Shown here: positions 6,719 to 7,324 of the stretch, piece after piece
How the letters are laid out: every line of letters begins with the position of its first letter
How positions within the stretch are numbered: the stretch's first letter is position 1
DNA from: Candidatus Peribacteria bacterium
GTDB taxonomy: Bacteria; Patescibacteriota; Gracilibacteria; UBA1369; GCA-2718715
Assembly: GCA_943349385.1 (NCBI GenBank)
Contig: CALQZM010000041.1
Coordinates: 1-7,324 of the forward strand
DNA: 7,324 nt
Direction: 5' to 3'
Translations under genes and position numbers: made by a program
Notes under the pieces: model-generated
What the model saw: the letters and a program-made list of their open reading frames with translations, nothing else
What the model was told of the DNA's origin: nothing
The model's database searches: none

Positions 6719-7165
6719 ATGGCCTCACTTCGACACCTTTCACGAGAACTCGTGTTACAATCCTTATTTTTTCTAGAGTTTAGAAACACAGAAGGATTAC
6801 CAAAAGAAGAGGCTTTTTCTTATGTCCTGGACGAATTTGGCAAAGAATTAACCGAAGTTGAATTTGCTCTGCATATTTACCATGGAGTCCTAGACAAACA
6901 ATCCGAGTTAGACGAAATGATCCAAAAATACGCACCCGAGTGGCCTTTAAACAAAATTGCCGTCATCGACAAGGTTATTTTAGAAATAGGAACTTTTGAG
7001 TTAACAGATCCAACTACCGATGTCCCACCAATTGTGGCTATTAATGAAGCTGTTGAGTTGGCAAAAACTTATGGAGATTTAAATTCTTCGAAATTTATAA
7101 ATGCTGTTCTTTCTAAGCTAGCACATGATATAATTGGTGAGGATAAATTACAAAAAGCTAAATAA
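6719..7165 (+). CDS. nusB: Transcription antitermination factor NusB
   Basis: All-helical RNA-binding protein of 148 residues, normal NusB length. Known: NusB with NusE (S10) binds boxA RNA and promotes antitermination on rRNA operons. Seen: the N-terminal 'RHLSRELVLQSLFFLE' helix (5-20), which matches the R.~aR~.alq.lf pattern; 'PEWPLNKIAVIDKVILEIGTFEL' split over 73-95, containing the family W-l-kia-D-iLriG core; and 'AINEAVELAKTYGDLNSSKFINAVL' across 107-131, with the conserved NEAVELAK and F-N-x-VL. ATG 6719 is 7 bases after the rpmF stop with no clear Shine-Dalgarno. Its stop TAA overlaps the ATG of rnc by one base (TAATG). Placing an rRNA transcription factor beside an rRNA-processing nuclease makes functional sense. 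Confidence 0.95.
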   Translation: MASLRHLSRELVLQSLFFLEFRNTEGLPKEEAFSYVLDEFGKELTEVEFALHIYHGVLDKQSELDEMIQKYAPEWPLNKIAVIDKVILEIGTFELTDPTTDVPPIVAINEAVELAKTYGDLNSSKFINAVLSKLAHDIIGEDKLQKAK

Positions 7166-7324
7166 TGTTAGATCAAACTAAATTAGAGAATAGTTTAAAT
7201 ATTTACTTCAAAAATGCTGAACTGCTAAAAATGGCATTTACACATAGCTCATATGTGAACGAAGCTAGTACCGAAAAAATTGAGTCTAACGAACGTCTAG
7301 AGTTTTTAGGGGATTCAATCCTCG
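7165..7324 (+). CDS. rnc: Ribonuclease III, N-terminal fragment (cut by window edge)
   Basis: Double-strand-specific endoribonuclease that processes rRNA precursors; only the first 53 codons are present. Seen: 'LLKMAFTHSSYVNE' (20-33), the usual family opening with the THSS motif, and SNERLEFLGDSIL (41-53), the RNase III signature. Glu43, Glu46 and Asp50 correspond to E38, E41 and D45 of the E. coli enzyme; Glu46 and Asp50 are metal-binding residues. The rest of the nuclease domain and the C-terminal dsRNA-binding domain would lie to the right. ATG 7165 shares its A with the last base of the nusB stop, indicating termination-reinitiation coupling. No sign of damage in the visible part. Confidence 0.95.
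   Translation, partial: MLDQTKLENSLNIYFKNAELLKMAFTHSSYVNEASTEKIESNERLEFLGDSIL

Overview
The window is a dense, AT-rich (roughly one third GC by eye) bacterial segment. Every gene lies on the plus strand, and the genes overlap or sit a few bases apart. A Patescibacteria (CPR) type genome fits best. The signs are a single-pass surface protein with a baseplate J-like domain, a Mur-ligase family protein with a membrane domain in place of the usual N-terminal domain, a FemAB aminoacyltransferase, a ribosomal protein L32 without its zinc cysteines, almost no Shine-Dalgarno sequences, and no fatty-acid genes beside rpmF. I cannot place the organism below that level. The standard genetic code works throughout: no reading frame contains an internal UGA.

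Left part (1-5847), a likely cell-envelope operon. It starts with the 3' part of a membrane-anchored extracellular protein whose frame is open to the left edge. Then come an alpha/beta hydrolase, a polytopic MurF-like ligase, a DegT/DnrJ/EryC1-type PLP aminotransferase and a FemAB-family aminoacyltransferase. The junctions are a 17-base overlap, an 11-base gap, a zero-base junction and a 20-base overlap, which suggests one transcript with translational coupling. Individually the families are known. Together they look like a module that builds or modifies a peptide-bearing envelope precursor at the inner face of the membrane. Neither the substrate nor the pathway can be read from the sequence.

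Right part (5849-7324), an information-processing block. It holds a YceD/DUF177 protein with a four-cysteine pattern, L32 (rpmF), the antitermination factor NusB, and the start of ribonuclease III (rnc), which is cut by the right edge. The only clear non-coding stretch (6341-6480, 140 bases) contains two candidate sigma-70-type promoters ahead of rpmF, so rpmF-nusB-rnc may form its own transcription unit. I found no RNA gene, mobile element, CRISPR array or convincing terminator.

The best candidate for something undescribed is the hydrolase / membrane-MurF-like ligase / aminotransferase / FemAB cluster, and in particular the ligase's replacement of Mur domain 1 by about five membrane helices.
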